Assembly (NCBI GenBank): GCA_035628505.1
Contig: DASPJR010000011.1
Span: 1 to 64,000 of the forward strand
Origin: DASPJR01 sp035628505
GTDB lineage: Bacteria > Planctomycetota > SZUA-567 > H5-PLA8
Length of the DNA stretch: 64,000 bases
Direction of reading: 5' to 3'
The position numbers were made by a program, and so were the translations under genes. Shown here in pieces: positions 16,437 to 24,268 of the stretch (the stretch's first letter is position 1; every line of letters begins with the position of its first letter). Below the pieces are notes generated by a model. It searched no databases, was not told where the DNA came from, and saw only the letters and a list, made by a program, of their open reading frames with translations.

Positions 16437-17126
16437 TTATTTCTTAGAGCGGAATTTCCGGCCGCCGGAAGCCCTCTGCAGGATCTCGCGGAGCGTCGTT
16501 TTGAATCCGGGCAGAACTTTGCCGCCATCGAGTGGCTCGGTTTCGCTCAACCGGGTGAACTCTTTCGGGCTGGTGTAAACATCGACGACCTTCTTTTTAA
16601 TATCCACCAGCCACACCAGCTTTGCGCCGGCCTCAAAATATTCGCGCGTCTTGCGCTCCATTTCACGCTTCGTGTTACCTTTGCTGAGCACTTCAATTGC
16701 AAGATCGGGAGCGAGATCAGGTAGCGGTTCTACGGGAAGCTCTTGATCGGGAAAACGGTTCCAACTTATAAATGCGACATCGGGAATACGAACCAATCCG
16801 GGCATTAGCCGAAGGGTACCGTCTGCGCCTGTAATCATTCCCAAATCATGCTTATCCAGATATTCGCGAACAATGTGTATAATCATGGCCGCAACGCAGC
16901 CTTCAAACCACCCCATAGTTTTCTCCACGAGGACGCCGTCGACGAGTTCTACAAGGCGCTTATCGTCGCCGTCCACATAGCGGATTACGTCTTCTTCCGT
17001 CGCGGTTCCCGGAGGCGGATCAAAAAGAATGCGGCTCAGCGGGACGCCGCCAAGCCGCTTCACGAGATCTTTCAGCGTGTCGATTCTGTCAGTATTAGAG
17101 TGTCGTCGAAGAGCAGTGACGGCCAT
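16437..17126 (-). CDS. Uma2-family putative nuclease (copy 1)
   Basis: A 229-residue protein of the Uma2/DUF820 family, a PD-(D/E)xK-like fold whose members are abundant in planctomycetes and cyanobacteria and whose role is unproven. Family signatures are LVELVDGVLVEKTMG, IPDVAFISW, LAPDLAIEVLSKGNTKREMERKTREYFEAGAKLVWLVD and VLPGFKTTL. The Asp of PD, the Glu of IEV and the Lys of the K..EY segment are the likely catalytic set and all are present. It is one of three copies in this window. Confidence 0.88.
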   Translation of the reverse strand: MAVTALRRHSNTDRIDTLKDLVKRLGGVPLSRILFDPPPGTATEEDVIRYVDGDDKRLVELVDGVLVEKTMGWFEGCVAAMIIHIVREYLDKHDLGMITGADGTLRLMPGLVRIPDVAFISWNRFPDQELPVEPLPDLAPDLAIEVLSKGNTKREMERKTREYFEAGAKLVWLVDIKKKVVDVYTSPKEFTRLSETEPLDGGKVLPGFKTTLREILQRASGGRKFRSKK

Positions 17127-17185
17127 AGTCAGATCCCCGTCACTGAGTGTATATCACAGAAAGCGTCTGGCAACACGAGCCCCGC

Positions 17186-17926
17186 TTACTTCTTTTCCGG
17201 CTCTGCAACCAGCACCTGCGCCGGACGCAGCGGCAGGCCCTTCCAGAGATAGCCCGCGCGAAGCTCTTCGAGGACCGTGTTCGGCTTCTCGCCCTTCGAC
17301 GGATCAGCGGGCCGCTTCACCACGGCTTCGTGAACGGTCGGATCGAACGGCTTGCCCTTGGCTTCAATGCGCTGCAGTCCGCGCACAGTCAACACCTGCT
17401 TGAGCGAGAGTGAAATCATATCCAGCGCCTGACGCAGCCGCTCCACATCGGTTTCTTTCGTTGCGGCGTCACTGAGCGTGAGGTCGAGGCTGTCGAGAAT
17501 CGGCAGCAGTTCAGACACGTAACTGCGCAGCGCCAGTTCTTCAGCGCGTTCCAGGTCCTTGGCCGTGCGCGACTGGTAATTCAGGAAATCCGCTCGCGCG
17601 CGAGCGGCGCTGTCTTTGAGCTTGTCGCGCTCGGCGGTAAGTGCTGCCACCTGTTCCGCGTTCCCGCCCCCGAGGTGCGACGCGCGATGAACCAGGTCGC
17701 GCACCGTTGCCTGCTGCGCGCGGATTTCTCCCAGATCGGACGCTTTGGGCACTTCGCCGACCGTCTTGCGGAAAAAGCGTTCGAGGTCCTGGCAGAACGC
17801 CTCGGCCTCTTCGGCCAGCTTCTGTGAAGGCGTCTGCGCCGCGCTGCCGGCGGTCTCTTCGGACTTCCTGGGCTTGGGCTCTTCGTTCTCTTTCACGCCT
17901 GCCTTTTCAGTTTCAGCCTTGATCAT
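17186..17926 (-). CDS. grpE: Nucleotide exchange factor GrpE
   Basis: A 246-residue protein with the GrpE layout. The N-terminus is charged. A long coiled coil (about 75-150) contains LNYQSRTAKDLERAEELA. The beta-rich head domain contains IEAKGKPFDPTVHEAV and ends TVLEELRAGYLWKGLPLRPAQVLVA. GrpE releases ADP from DnaK. It lies 25 bases downstream of dnaJ on the same strand. No dnaK is in the window. The coiled coil carries an extra N-terminal helical stretch relative to E. coli GrpE. Confidence 0.93.
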   Translation of the reverse strand: MIKAETEKAGVKENEEPKPRKSEETAGSAAQTPSQKLAEEAEAFCQDLERFFRKTVGEVPKASDLGEIRAQQATVRDLVHRASHLGGGNAEQVAALTAERDKLKDSAARARADFLNYQSRTAKDLERAEELALRSYVSELLPILDSLDLTLSDAATKETDVERLRQALDMISLSLKQVLTVRGLQRIEAKGKPFDPTVHEAVVKRPADPSKGEKPNTVLEELRAGYLWKGLPLRPAQVLVAEPEKK

Positions 17927-17951
17927 GGTTCCGTTCCTGCATCATCGAAAG

Positions 17952-19103
17952 TTATTCTTCACTGAAAAACTCGCGGATCTTTCCAAACAGCGAGCGCTTC
18001 TGCGCAGTGACGCCGGATTTTTCCAGCTCGGCCAGCTTGCGCAGCAACTCCTCCTGCTCGGCCGACAGCTTCTTGGGCACTTCGACCACCACGCGAACGA
18101 GCTGGTCGCCCTTTCCGTATCCATGCACATCCGGCATGCCAAGTCCGGACATTTTCAGAAGTTTCCCGGAAGGCGTTCCGGCCGGAATTTTCAGCCGCGC
18201 GCGCCCCTCCAGCGTGGGCACATCCACTTCCCCGCCCAGGGCTGCCATGGTGAAAGGAATGGAGACCTGCAGGAAAATATCATTCTCTCGGCGCACAAAA
18301 ATATCGTGCTCTTTGACATGCACGAACACGTATAGATCGCCGCGCCGCCCGCCCAGTCCCTCTTCGCCCTGGCCCTGCAGGCGAATGCGTGTGTTGTCGG
18401 AAATCCCCGCCGGAATCGGAACCTCCAGGCGGATCTTGCGTGCTTCGCGTCCGCTTCCGCGGCAGGTTTTGCACGGGCTCTCCACGACCTGGCCGCGGCC
18501 GCCGCAGCGTGCGCAGGTCGTGCGCATGGTAAAGAATCCCTGGCTGCGCGTGGAGTAACCGCTCCCGCGGCAGTAGGAGCACGTTACCGGCTTGGTTCCG
18601 GGCTTGGCGCCGCTGCCTTTGCAGGTGTCGCAGAGTTCTTCGCGCGCGATCTCAATCGTCTTCTTCACGCCTTTATAGGCGCTCTCCAGATCGATTTCGA
18701 TGTCGTAGCGCAGCGACGCGCCCTGACCGCTGGCTTCCTGATGCGACGCCCCGCCGAAGAGGTCGTCGAAAATTGAGCCGCCGCCCATTCCGCCGCGCGC
18801 GCCGCCGCCGAAGAACTGGTTGAGAATGTCTTCGACTGAGACGCCGTGAAAGTCCGCTCCCCCGCCCCCGCCGACGGCAGCGTGGCCGAACTGGTCGTAG
18901 GCCGAGCGCTTCTGCTCATCGGAGAGAACCGAATAGGCTTCGGCGATCTCCTTGAACTTTTCTTCGGCCTCTTCTTTGTTGTTCGGATTGCGGTCCGGGT
19001 GCCATTTCTTGGCGAGCGTGCGGAAGGCCGACTTGATTTCATCGGCGCTCGCGTCTTTCTTGACGCCCAGGACTTCGTAGTAATCGCGCTTTGTTGCAGC
19101 CAC
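17952..19103 (-). CDS. dnaJ: Chaperone DnaJ
   Basis: A 383-residue full-length type I J-protein. The J domain (about 5-70) has KKWHPDRNPNN with the HPD motif. A Gly/Phe-rich segment follows, then four CxxCxGxG zinc motifs (CDTCKGSG, CSYCRGSG, CARCGGRG, CKTCRGSG at about 145-215), then the C-terminal substrate-binding domains. It stimulates DnaK ATPase and delivers clients. It precedes grpE on the minus strand. The gap to the groEL block contains a repeat and a terminator-like hairpin, so it may have its own promoter. Confidence 0.96.
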   Translation of the reverse strand: MAATKRDYYEVLGVKKDASADEIKSAFRTLAKKWHPDRNPNNKEEAEEKFKEIAEAYSVLSDEQKRSAYDQFGHAAVGGGGGADFHGVSVEDILNQFFGGGARGGMGGGSIFDDLFGGASHQEASGQGASLRYDIEIDLESAYKGVKKTIEIAREELCDTCKGSGAKPGTKPVTCSYCRGSGYSTRSQGFFTMRTTCARCGGRGQVVESPCKTCRGSGREARKIRLEVPIPAGISDNTRIRLQGQGEEGLGGRRGDLYVFVHVKEHDIFVRRENDIFLQVSIPFTMAALGGEVDVPTLEGRARLKIPAGTPSGKLLKMSGLGMPDVHGYGKGDQLVRVVVEVPKKLSAEQEELLRKLAELEKSGVTAQKRSLFGKIREFFSEE

Positions 19104-19122
19104 GGGTGTTCTCGCTGTGTTG

Positions 19123-19260
19123 TTTCCCTCTCCCTTTGGGAGAGGGCCGAGCGAGCGGAGCGAGACTGGGGTGAGGGAGAACCTACCGACTGCGGATGGT
19201 TCTCCCTCACCCCCTCATTCGCTTTCGCTCATGTGGGCCCTCTCCCGGAGGGAGAGGGAC
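19123..19260. repeat. ~140-bp palindromic interspersed repeat, copy A
   Basis: It begins CCCTCTCCC and ends GGGAGAGGG, with internal GCCGAGCGAGCGGAGCGAGAC and GGGTGAGGG blocks mirrored by CCCTCACCC. The whole element can fold on itself. Close copies are at 50521-50662 and 55522-55665; the middle loop differs between copies. Confidence 0.9.
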
Positions 19261-19269
19261 TTTAAATTC

Positions 19270-19313
19270 GAGAGCCCTCTCAATCGCGGATTGAGAGGGC
19301 TCTCTATTTTTTT
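19270..19313 (+). terminator. Terminator-like hairpin pointing along the plus strand
   Basis: Perfect 15-bp arms (19270-19284 and 19290-19304, GAGAGCCCTCTCAAT) with a five-base loop are followed by TATTTTTTT on the plus strand. Both flanking genes (groEL and dnaJ) run on the minus strand, where the hairpin lacks a T tract. Confidence 0.7.
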
Positions 19314-19370
19314 ATTGCGCTGGAAATCACAGACCAATCCGCAATCCGCAATCTCCAATCCGCAATCAGA

Positions 19371-20990
19371 CTAGTGAATCGCGCCCGAGACCAGCTTCTT
19401 CTCGTCGCCTTCTTCCTTGTACTCCGTGATCATCGTGTCGACCGTCAGCAGCAGGGCCGCAACCGACGCAGCGTTCTGCAGCGCGCTCTTGACGACCTTC
19501 GCCGGATCGAAGATGCCGGACTTGGCCAGATCTTCGTACTCGCCGGTCTTGGCGTTGAAGCCGTAAGAGCCCTTGTTTTCCTTGACCTCTTCGACCACCA
19601 CGCCGCCATCGAAGCCGGCGTTCTCTGCGATCGTGCGCAGAGGATGCTCGAGCGCCTTGGCCACGATGTCAGCGCCGTACTTCTCGTCGCCGCGCAGCTT
19701 GCTCTTTGCCTTCTCGATCGCAGCGCTCGCGCGCAGCAGAGCCACTCCGCCGCCCGCAACGATGCCTTCCTGCGCCGCAGCCTTCGCCGCGTTCACAGCG
19801 TCGGTCACGCGTTCCTTCGCTTCCTTCATGGCCGTCTCGGTCGGAGCGCCCGCGCGGATCAGCGCGACGCCGCCGGCCAGCTTCGCCAGGCGTTCCTGGA
19901 GCTTTTCGCGGTCGTAATCGCTGGTGCTCGCTTCGATCTGAGCGCGGATCTGTCCCACGCGCGCCTGGACGTCCGACTTCTTGCCGGCGCCTTCGACGAT
20001 CGTGGTGTTGTCCTTGTCGACGACAACCTTCTTGGCGCGGCCCAGGTCGGCGAGCTCAACGTTTTCGAGCTTGATGCCGAGGTCTTCGCTGATGAAGCGT
20101 CCGCCAGTCATGACGGCGATATCGCCCAGCAGAGCCTTGCGGCGGTCGCCGAATGCCGGGGCCTTCGTCGCGATGCACTTGACCAGGCCGCGCAGCTTGT
20201 TGATGACCAGCGCGGCGAGCGCTTCGCCTTCGATTTCTTCAGCGATGATGACAAACGGCTTGCCGGTCTGAACAATTTTCTCGAGCAGCGGGAGGAACTC
20301 GCGCAGGCTGCTGATCTTCTTTTCGTAAAGCAGAACGTAGCAGTCTTCGAGCTCCGCGGTCATTGAGTCGGTGTTGGTGACGAAGTAGGGCGAGAGGTAA
20401 CCCTTGTCGTAGCGCATGCCGGTGACCACTTCCAGCTCGGTCTCCGTGCCCTTGCCTTCTTCGACCGTGACCACGCCGTCCTTGCCGACCTTCTCCATCG
20501 CTTCGGCGATCAGCTTGCCGATGACTTCATCGTCGTTGGCGCTGACGGTCGCGACGCGGGCCATGTCCTGCTTGTTGGCAACCGGCTTGGCCTGTTCGGT
20601 GATCGCTTCGAGAACGGCTTCGACAGCCGCTTCGATGCCGCGCTTGATCGCCATCGGGTTGTGGCCCGCGGTGATGTAGCGCACGCCTTCGGAATAGATC
20701 GCGCTGGCGAGCGTGGTTGCAGTGGTCGTGCCGTCGCCGACGACGTCGTTGGTCTTGCTGGCGACCTGGCGAACCATCTGCGCGCCCATGTTTTCGAAGG
20801 CGTCTTCCAGTTCCACTTCCTTGGCAACGGTCACGCCGTCATTGACCACGCCGGGGCCGCCGAAGGACTTCTCGTAAGCCACCCAGCGTCCGCCCGGGCC
20901 CATCGTGGCCTTGACCACGCGAGCGAGCTTCTGAACGCCGGCGAGAATTTTTTGCCTCGCCTCATCGGTGTAAAGCAGTTGTTTAGCCAT
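19371..20990 (-). CDS. Divergent GroEL-family chaperonin
   Basis: About 539 residues from MAKQLLYTDEARQK (20990; an in-frame ATG at 21008 adds six residues). It is a full-length GroEL with GDGTTTATTLA, GYLSPYFVTN, KAPAFGDRRKALLGDIA and VAGGGVAL, and keeps the Asp matching the catalytic D398 (VTDAVNA). Its nucleotide-site N-terminus is unusual: MGPGGRWV replaces the canonical LGPKGRNV, and the Lys matching K51 in the TKDG motif is Asn (VNDG). It lacks the Gly-Gly-Met tail and ends LVSGAIH. It lies downstream of groES and the canonical groEL on the same strand. It may form a specialised ring or a mixed complex, which is an inference. Confidence 0.92.
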   Translation of the reverse strand: MAKQLLYTDEARQKILAGVQKLARVVKATMGPGGRWVAYEKSFGGPGVVNDGVTVAKEVELEDAFENMGAQMVRQVASKTNDVVGDGTTTATTLASAIYSEGVRYITAGHNPMAIKRGIEAAVEAVLEAITEQAKPVANKQDMARVATVSANDDEVIGKLIAEAMEKVGKDGVVTVEEGKGTETELEVVTGMRYDKGYLSPYFVTNTDSMTAELEDCYVLLYEKKISSLREFLPLLEKIVQTGKPFVIIAEEIEGEALAALVINKLRGLVKCIATKAPAFGDRRKALLGDIAVMTGGRFISEDLGIKLENVELADLGRAKKVVVDKDNTTIVEGAGKKSDVQARVGQIRAQIEASTSDYDREKLQERLAKLAGGVALIRAGAPTETAMKEAKERVTDAVNAAKAAAQEGIVAGGGVALLRASAAIEKAKSKLRGDEKYGADIVAKALEHPLRTIAENAGFDGGVVVEEVKENKGSYGFNAKTGEYEDLAKSGIFDPAKVVKSALQNAASVAALLLTVDTMITEYKEEGDEKKLVSGAIH

Positions 20991-21008
20991 GGTTATTCGG
21001 TTCCCCAA

Positions 21009-21123
21009 AATTTGTTTTTCAGTCAGGACGCGTCATCCGCGCCGCGGAATCTTGTGATGCATAACGCATGATGATAACTGCGGGCTCTGCCATCAGCGCT
21101 TATTATGCATTATGCATCATGCA
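21009..21123. repeat. AT-rich ATGCATAA-type palindromic spacer
   Basis: The gap between groES and the divergent groEL contains repeated ATGCATAA/TTATGCAT units: GATGCATAACGCAT on the left and TTATGCATTATGCATCATGCATTAA on the right (written here as overlapping units). It can form a long hairpin and splits the two chaperonin genes. Confidence 0.6.
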
Positions 21124-21441
21124 TTAACTCAGCTTCGCCAGCAGGTCGCTCTCGCGGACAATGAGGCACTCTTCGCCGCCGACCTTCACTTCCGTGCCCG
21201 AGTACTTGCCGAAGAGAACGGTGTCGCCAACCTTGATCTCGAGCGTCGCGCGCTTGCCGTTGTCCAGGAGCTTGCCCGGTCCGACGGCGATGACTTCGCC
21301 GCGCTGCGGCTTTTCCTTGGCGGTGTCCGGCAGAACGATGCCGCCGGCCGTCTTTTCTTCAGCTTCCAGGCGGCGCAGAACAATGCGGTCGTCCAGGGGC
21401 TGCAGTTCAACTTTGATCTTCTTTGCTGTCGCAGTGGCCAT
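21124..21441 (-). CDS. groES: Co-chaperonin GroES
   Basis: A 105-residue GroES with an extended N-terminus. Motifs are VELQPLDDRIVLRRLEAEEKTAGGIVLPDTAKEKPQRGEV (core) and GTEVKVGGEECLIVRESDLLA at the C-terminus, with the mobile-loop GGIVL that contacts GroEL. It caps the chaperonin chamber. It lies between two groEL genes, 149 bases downstream of the canonical one, the spacer being repetitive. With two GroELs and one GroES, it may serve both. Confidence 0.95.
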   Translation of the reverse strand: MATATAKKIKVELQPLDDRIVLRRLEAEEKTAGGIVLPDTAKEKPQRGEVIAVGPGKLLDNGKRATLEIKVGDTVLFGKYSGTEVKVGGEECLIVRESDLLAKLS

Positions 21442-21454
21442 CTCTTAAAACCTC

Positions 21455-21590
21455 CGGTTCTTTGGTTTCTGGTTTCTAGTTTCTAGTTTCTAGTTTAATG
21501 GATGACTGACTCTCTGATGTTTCTGGTCGGCCCCTGGTTCCTGGCTGTTAACCAGAAACCAGAAACCGTAAACCCGAAACCGCCGTTAAA
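21455..21590. repeat. Tandem and inverted GGTTTCTGG/CCAGAAACC repeat
   Basis: The gap between groEL and groES contains GTTTCTAGTTTCTAGTTT tandem units on the left and CCAGAAACCAGAAACC on the right, inverted to each other, so the spacer folds into a long imperfect hairpin. Confidence 0.75.
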
Positions 21591-23258
21591 TTACATTCCC
21601 ATTCCGCCCATACCGCCCATTCCGCCCATGCCACCCATACCGCCGTGGCCGTGGTCGTGACCGCCGCCGCCGCCAGCCGGTTCCTTCTCCGGAATCTTGG
21701 CGATCATGCAGTCGCTGGTGAGCAGCAACGTTGCGACAGAGGCCGCGTTCTGCAGCGCACTCTTGGTGACCTTCGCCGGATCGATGACGCCGGCCTTGAC
21801 CATGTCGACATATTCGCCGGTGTCGGCGTTGAAGCCGAAGGCGCCCTTGCCGTTGCGGATCTTGTTGGCAACTACCGAGCCATCAAAACCGGCGTTCAGG
21901 GCGATGGTCTTGGCGGGCATATCCAGAGCCTTGCGGATGATCTCCACGCCGACCTGTTCGCTGGCCGGAACTCTGACCTTCTCGATTGCCGCCGCCGCGC
22001 GGATCAGCGCAACGCCGCCGCCCGGAACGATGCCGCTTTCGATGGCCGCGCGCGTTGCGTGCAGAGCGTCTTCCACGCGCGCCTTCTTTTCCTTCATTTC
22101 ACTCTCGGTCGCGGCGCCGACATTGATCTGCGCCACGCCGCTGGCCAGCTTGGCCATGCGTTCCTGGAGCTTCTCCTTGTCGTAGTCGCTGGTGGTGACG
22201 CCGATTTCCTTCTTGATCTGCTCGATGCGGGCCTGCATCTGGCGGGTGTCGCCGGCGCCTTCAACGATGGTCGTGTTCTCGGCGTCGATCTTCACCTTCT
22301 TGGCCGTGCCCAGCATGTCAAACTCGATGCTTTCCAGCTTGATGCCGAGGTCTTCAAAGATGGCCTTGCCGCCAGTGAGAATAGCGATGTCTTCGAGCAT
22401 GGCCTTGCGGCGGTCGCCGAAGCCGGGGCTCTTGACGGCCGCGACGTTGATGATGCCGCGGATCTTGTTGACCACCAGCGTGGCCAGCGCTTCGCCTTCG
22501 ATGTCTTCGGCGATGATCAGCAGTGGCTTATTGGCCTTGCTGACTTTTTCGAGCAGCGGGACAAGTTCGCGGACGTTGGAGATCTTCTTTTCGTGGATCA
22601 GGATGAGCGGCTTTTCCATCTCAACCGTCATCGAATCCTGGTTGGTGATGAAGTGCGGGCTCAGATAGCCGCGGTCGAACTGCATGCCTTCAACGACCGA
22701 AAGCTCCGTTTGCAGACTCTTGCCTTCTTCGACGGTGATGACGCCGTCGCGGCCAACCTTCTCGAACGCTTCGGAGATCATCTTGCCGATGGCGGTGTCG
22801 CCGTTGGCCGAGATGGTCGCGATCTGTTCGATATCAGCCTTGCCCTTGATGGGGACTGCCATGGCTTCGATTTCTTTGACGATCGCTTCGACAGCCTTCT
22901 CGGCGCCGCGCTTGATGCGCACGGGATTGGCGCCGGCGATCACGTTCTTGAGGCCTTCCAGGTAGATTGCTTCGGCCAGAACCGTCGCGGTCGTGGTGCC
23001 GTCGCCGGCGACGTCGGAGGTCTTGGAAGCGACTTCCTTCACGAGCTGCGCGGCCATGTTTTCGTAGGGATTCTGAAGCTCAACTTCTTCAGCGACGGTG
23101 ACGCCGTCCTTAGTCACTGTGGGCGAACCCCAGGACTTGTCGAGCACCGCGTTGCGGCCGCGGGGTCCGAGGGTGCTCTTGACCGCTCGGGCGAGCTTGG
23201 TGACACCCTCGCGAATGTGCTGGTGTGCCTCTTCATCGAAGGCCAGTTGCTTGGCCAT
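21591..23258 (-). CDS. groEL: Chaperonin GroEL (canonical copy)
   Basis: A 555-residue standard GroEL. The ATP-site N-terminus is canonical (TLGPRGRNAVLDKSWGSPTVTKDG). GDGTTTATVLAEAI, GYLSPHFITN, VEDALHATRAAIESG with the catalytic Asp, and a Gly-Gly-Met tail are all present. The tail is preceded by a His-rich stretch (GGGGGHDHGHGG). GGAGGA lies about eight bases before the ATG. It is the first gene of a minus-strand groEL-groES-groEL set. I do not see a CIRCE inverted repeat upstream, so HrcA control is not evident. Confidence 0.97.
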   Translation of the reverse strand: MAKQLAFDEEAHQHIREGVTKLARAVKSTLGPRGRNAVLDKSWGSPTVTKDGVTVAEEVELQNPYENMAAQLVKEVASKTSDVAGDGTTTATVLAEAIYLEGLKNVIAGANPVRIKRGAEKAVEAIVKEIEAMAVPIKGKADIEQIATISANGDTAIGKMISEAFEKVGRDGVITVEEGKSLQTELSVVEGMQFDRGYLSPHFITNQDSMTVEMEKPLILIHEKKISNVRELVPLLEKVSKANKPLLIIAEDIEGEALATLVVNKIRGIINVAAVKSPGFGDRRKAMLEDIAILTGGKAIFEDLGIKLESIEFDMLGTAKKVKIDAENTTIVEGAGDTRQMQARIEQIKKEIGVTTSDYDKEKLQERMAKLASGVAQINVGAATESEMKEKKARVEDALHATRAAIESGIVPGGGVALIRAAAAIEKVRVPASEQVGVEIIRKALDMPAKTIALNAGFDGSVVANKIRNGKGAFGFNADTGEYVDMVKAGVIDPAKVTKSALQNAASVATLLLTSDCMIAKIPEKEPAGGGGGHDHGHGGMGGMGGMGGMGGMGM

Positions 23259-23576
23259 AGCTGACGATCCTCCATCCTGTGCTCTGCCAAAAATCCGAAT
23301 TGTATGCGTTGCTAACGTTCAGTTTTCACTGATCGGCGCGGAATCCATAACAAAGCTCGTGCCACCAAAGAGCCCCTAAACGACTCGGGCAAGTCATTGA
23401 CAACACTCGATTTGCAGACACAAGGATTTATGCGCACAACGAGCAGCACCCGCGCATCGGTTCAAACTGACGTAGTGACGCCGGCGGGGTGAACGTCAAA
23501 AAGGGGGTGTTGGTGGCTCTTGGCTGTTAGCTCTTGGCTCTTGGCTCTTGGCTCTTGGCTCTTGGCTCTTGGGGAA
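23259..23576. other. Upstream region of groEL, with tandem 7-bp repeats
   Basis: 318 bases with no gene. The part nearest groEL must hold its promoter, but no CIRCE element and no clear sigma-32-like boxes stand out. At 23515-23573 there are about eight imperfect copies of GGCTCTT in tandem. Confidence 0.6.
23515..23573. repeat. Tandem 7-bp repeat (GGCTCTT)n
   Basis: About eight consecutive units of GGCTCTT (one degenerate: GGCTGTTA) lie immediately downstream of the Uma2 gene's stop. Confidence 0.9.
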
Positions 23577-24200
23577 CTACTCCGCGGAGAGTGCCTTCGT
23601 CACATTGACTGAAAATCCGTCCAGCAGGACGGATGTGGCGGTGGAGCCTTTTTTGAAGATGCCGTGCTCGACATATTTTTGACCGTCGAGCTTAAGTACT
23701 GTAATCTGATTCTTCTTGGCGTCGACAATCCAGTATTCAGCAATTCCCGCCTGAGCGTACTCACGGCGCTTGGTGATCAGATCGCGCGTGCGCCCTTTTT
23801 CACTGACGATCTCCATCACCAGATCGGCTGCTTCCCAGCCCTCGTTCTTGCGTTTGCGATCATTCGCTGCGAGCAGAAACAGAATGTCCGGTTCGCGATA
23901 TTTCTGCGGGCGCAGATGCAGTGGAACTCCCGCAAGTCGCACTTTTCCCAGCGCTCGCGCTTCGACGAATGCATCTAATACCTTGAAAATGAATGCTAGA
24001 ATCGCCTGATGTTTATCAGTCGGCACAGGGAGTACCTCAAGATAACCGTCCGAGAGTTCGACGAGCCGGTTGGTATCCAGCGCGAGTTCCAGATAATCCT
24101 CTTCGGACCACGTGCCTTGCGCCGGGTAGAAGCGTGCGAGTTCCCAGACGGGTTCACCTCGTCGAGACGGCTGAGGCGGCTTTGCAGTGTGAACGCTCAT
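23577..24200 (-). CDS. Uma2-family putative nuclease (copy 2)
   Basis: About 207 residues from MSVHTAKPP (24200); an in-frame ATG at 24248 adds 16 residues and is less likely. Family motifs are WSEEDYLELALDTNRLVELSDGYLEVLP, REPDILFLLA, ADLVMEIVSEKGRTRDLITKRREYAQAGIAEYWIVD and LLDGFSV. The PD, (V)MEIV and K..EYAQAGI..YW elements are those expected of the PD-(D/E)xK-like active site. It is only modestly similar to copies 1 and 3, so these are not recent duplicates. It ends at the GGCTCTT tandem repeat. Confidence 0.88.
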   Translation of the reverse strand: MSVHTAKPPQPSRRGEPVWELARFYPAQGTWSEEDYLELALDTNRLVELSDGYLEVLPVPTDKHQAILAFIFKVLDAFVEARALGKVRLAGVPLHLRPQKYREPDILFLLAANDRKRKNEGWEAADLVMEIVSEKGRTRDLITKRREYAQAGIAEYWIVDAKKNQITVLKLDGQKYVEHGIFKKGSTATSVLLDGFSVNVTKALSAE

Positions 24201-24268
24201 TATGTTCTGACTGCTCCCAGGACCCTCTAAAGTATAGCGCGCCGGCATACGCGCGTCACGCTGATCTT

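Noticed and set aside
19123..19260. Terminator function for the 140-bp repeats
   Set aside because: No T-run follows the arms in a consistent orientation, so I list them as repeats only.
21645..23264. 539-codon plus-strand open frame opposite groEL
   Set aside because: It is the antisense shadow of the canonical groEL; its composition (His/Asp/Arg-rich, no domain) fits a GC-rich codon-position artefact.
23259..23400. CIRCE (HrcA) operator upstream of groEL
   Set aside because: I searched for TTAGCACTC-N9-GAGTGCTAA-like arms and saw none.
23515..23573. CRISPR array
   Set aside because: The repeat is only 7 bp with no unique spacers; it is a simple tandem repeat.
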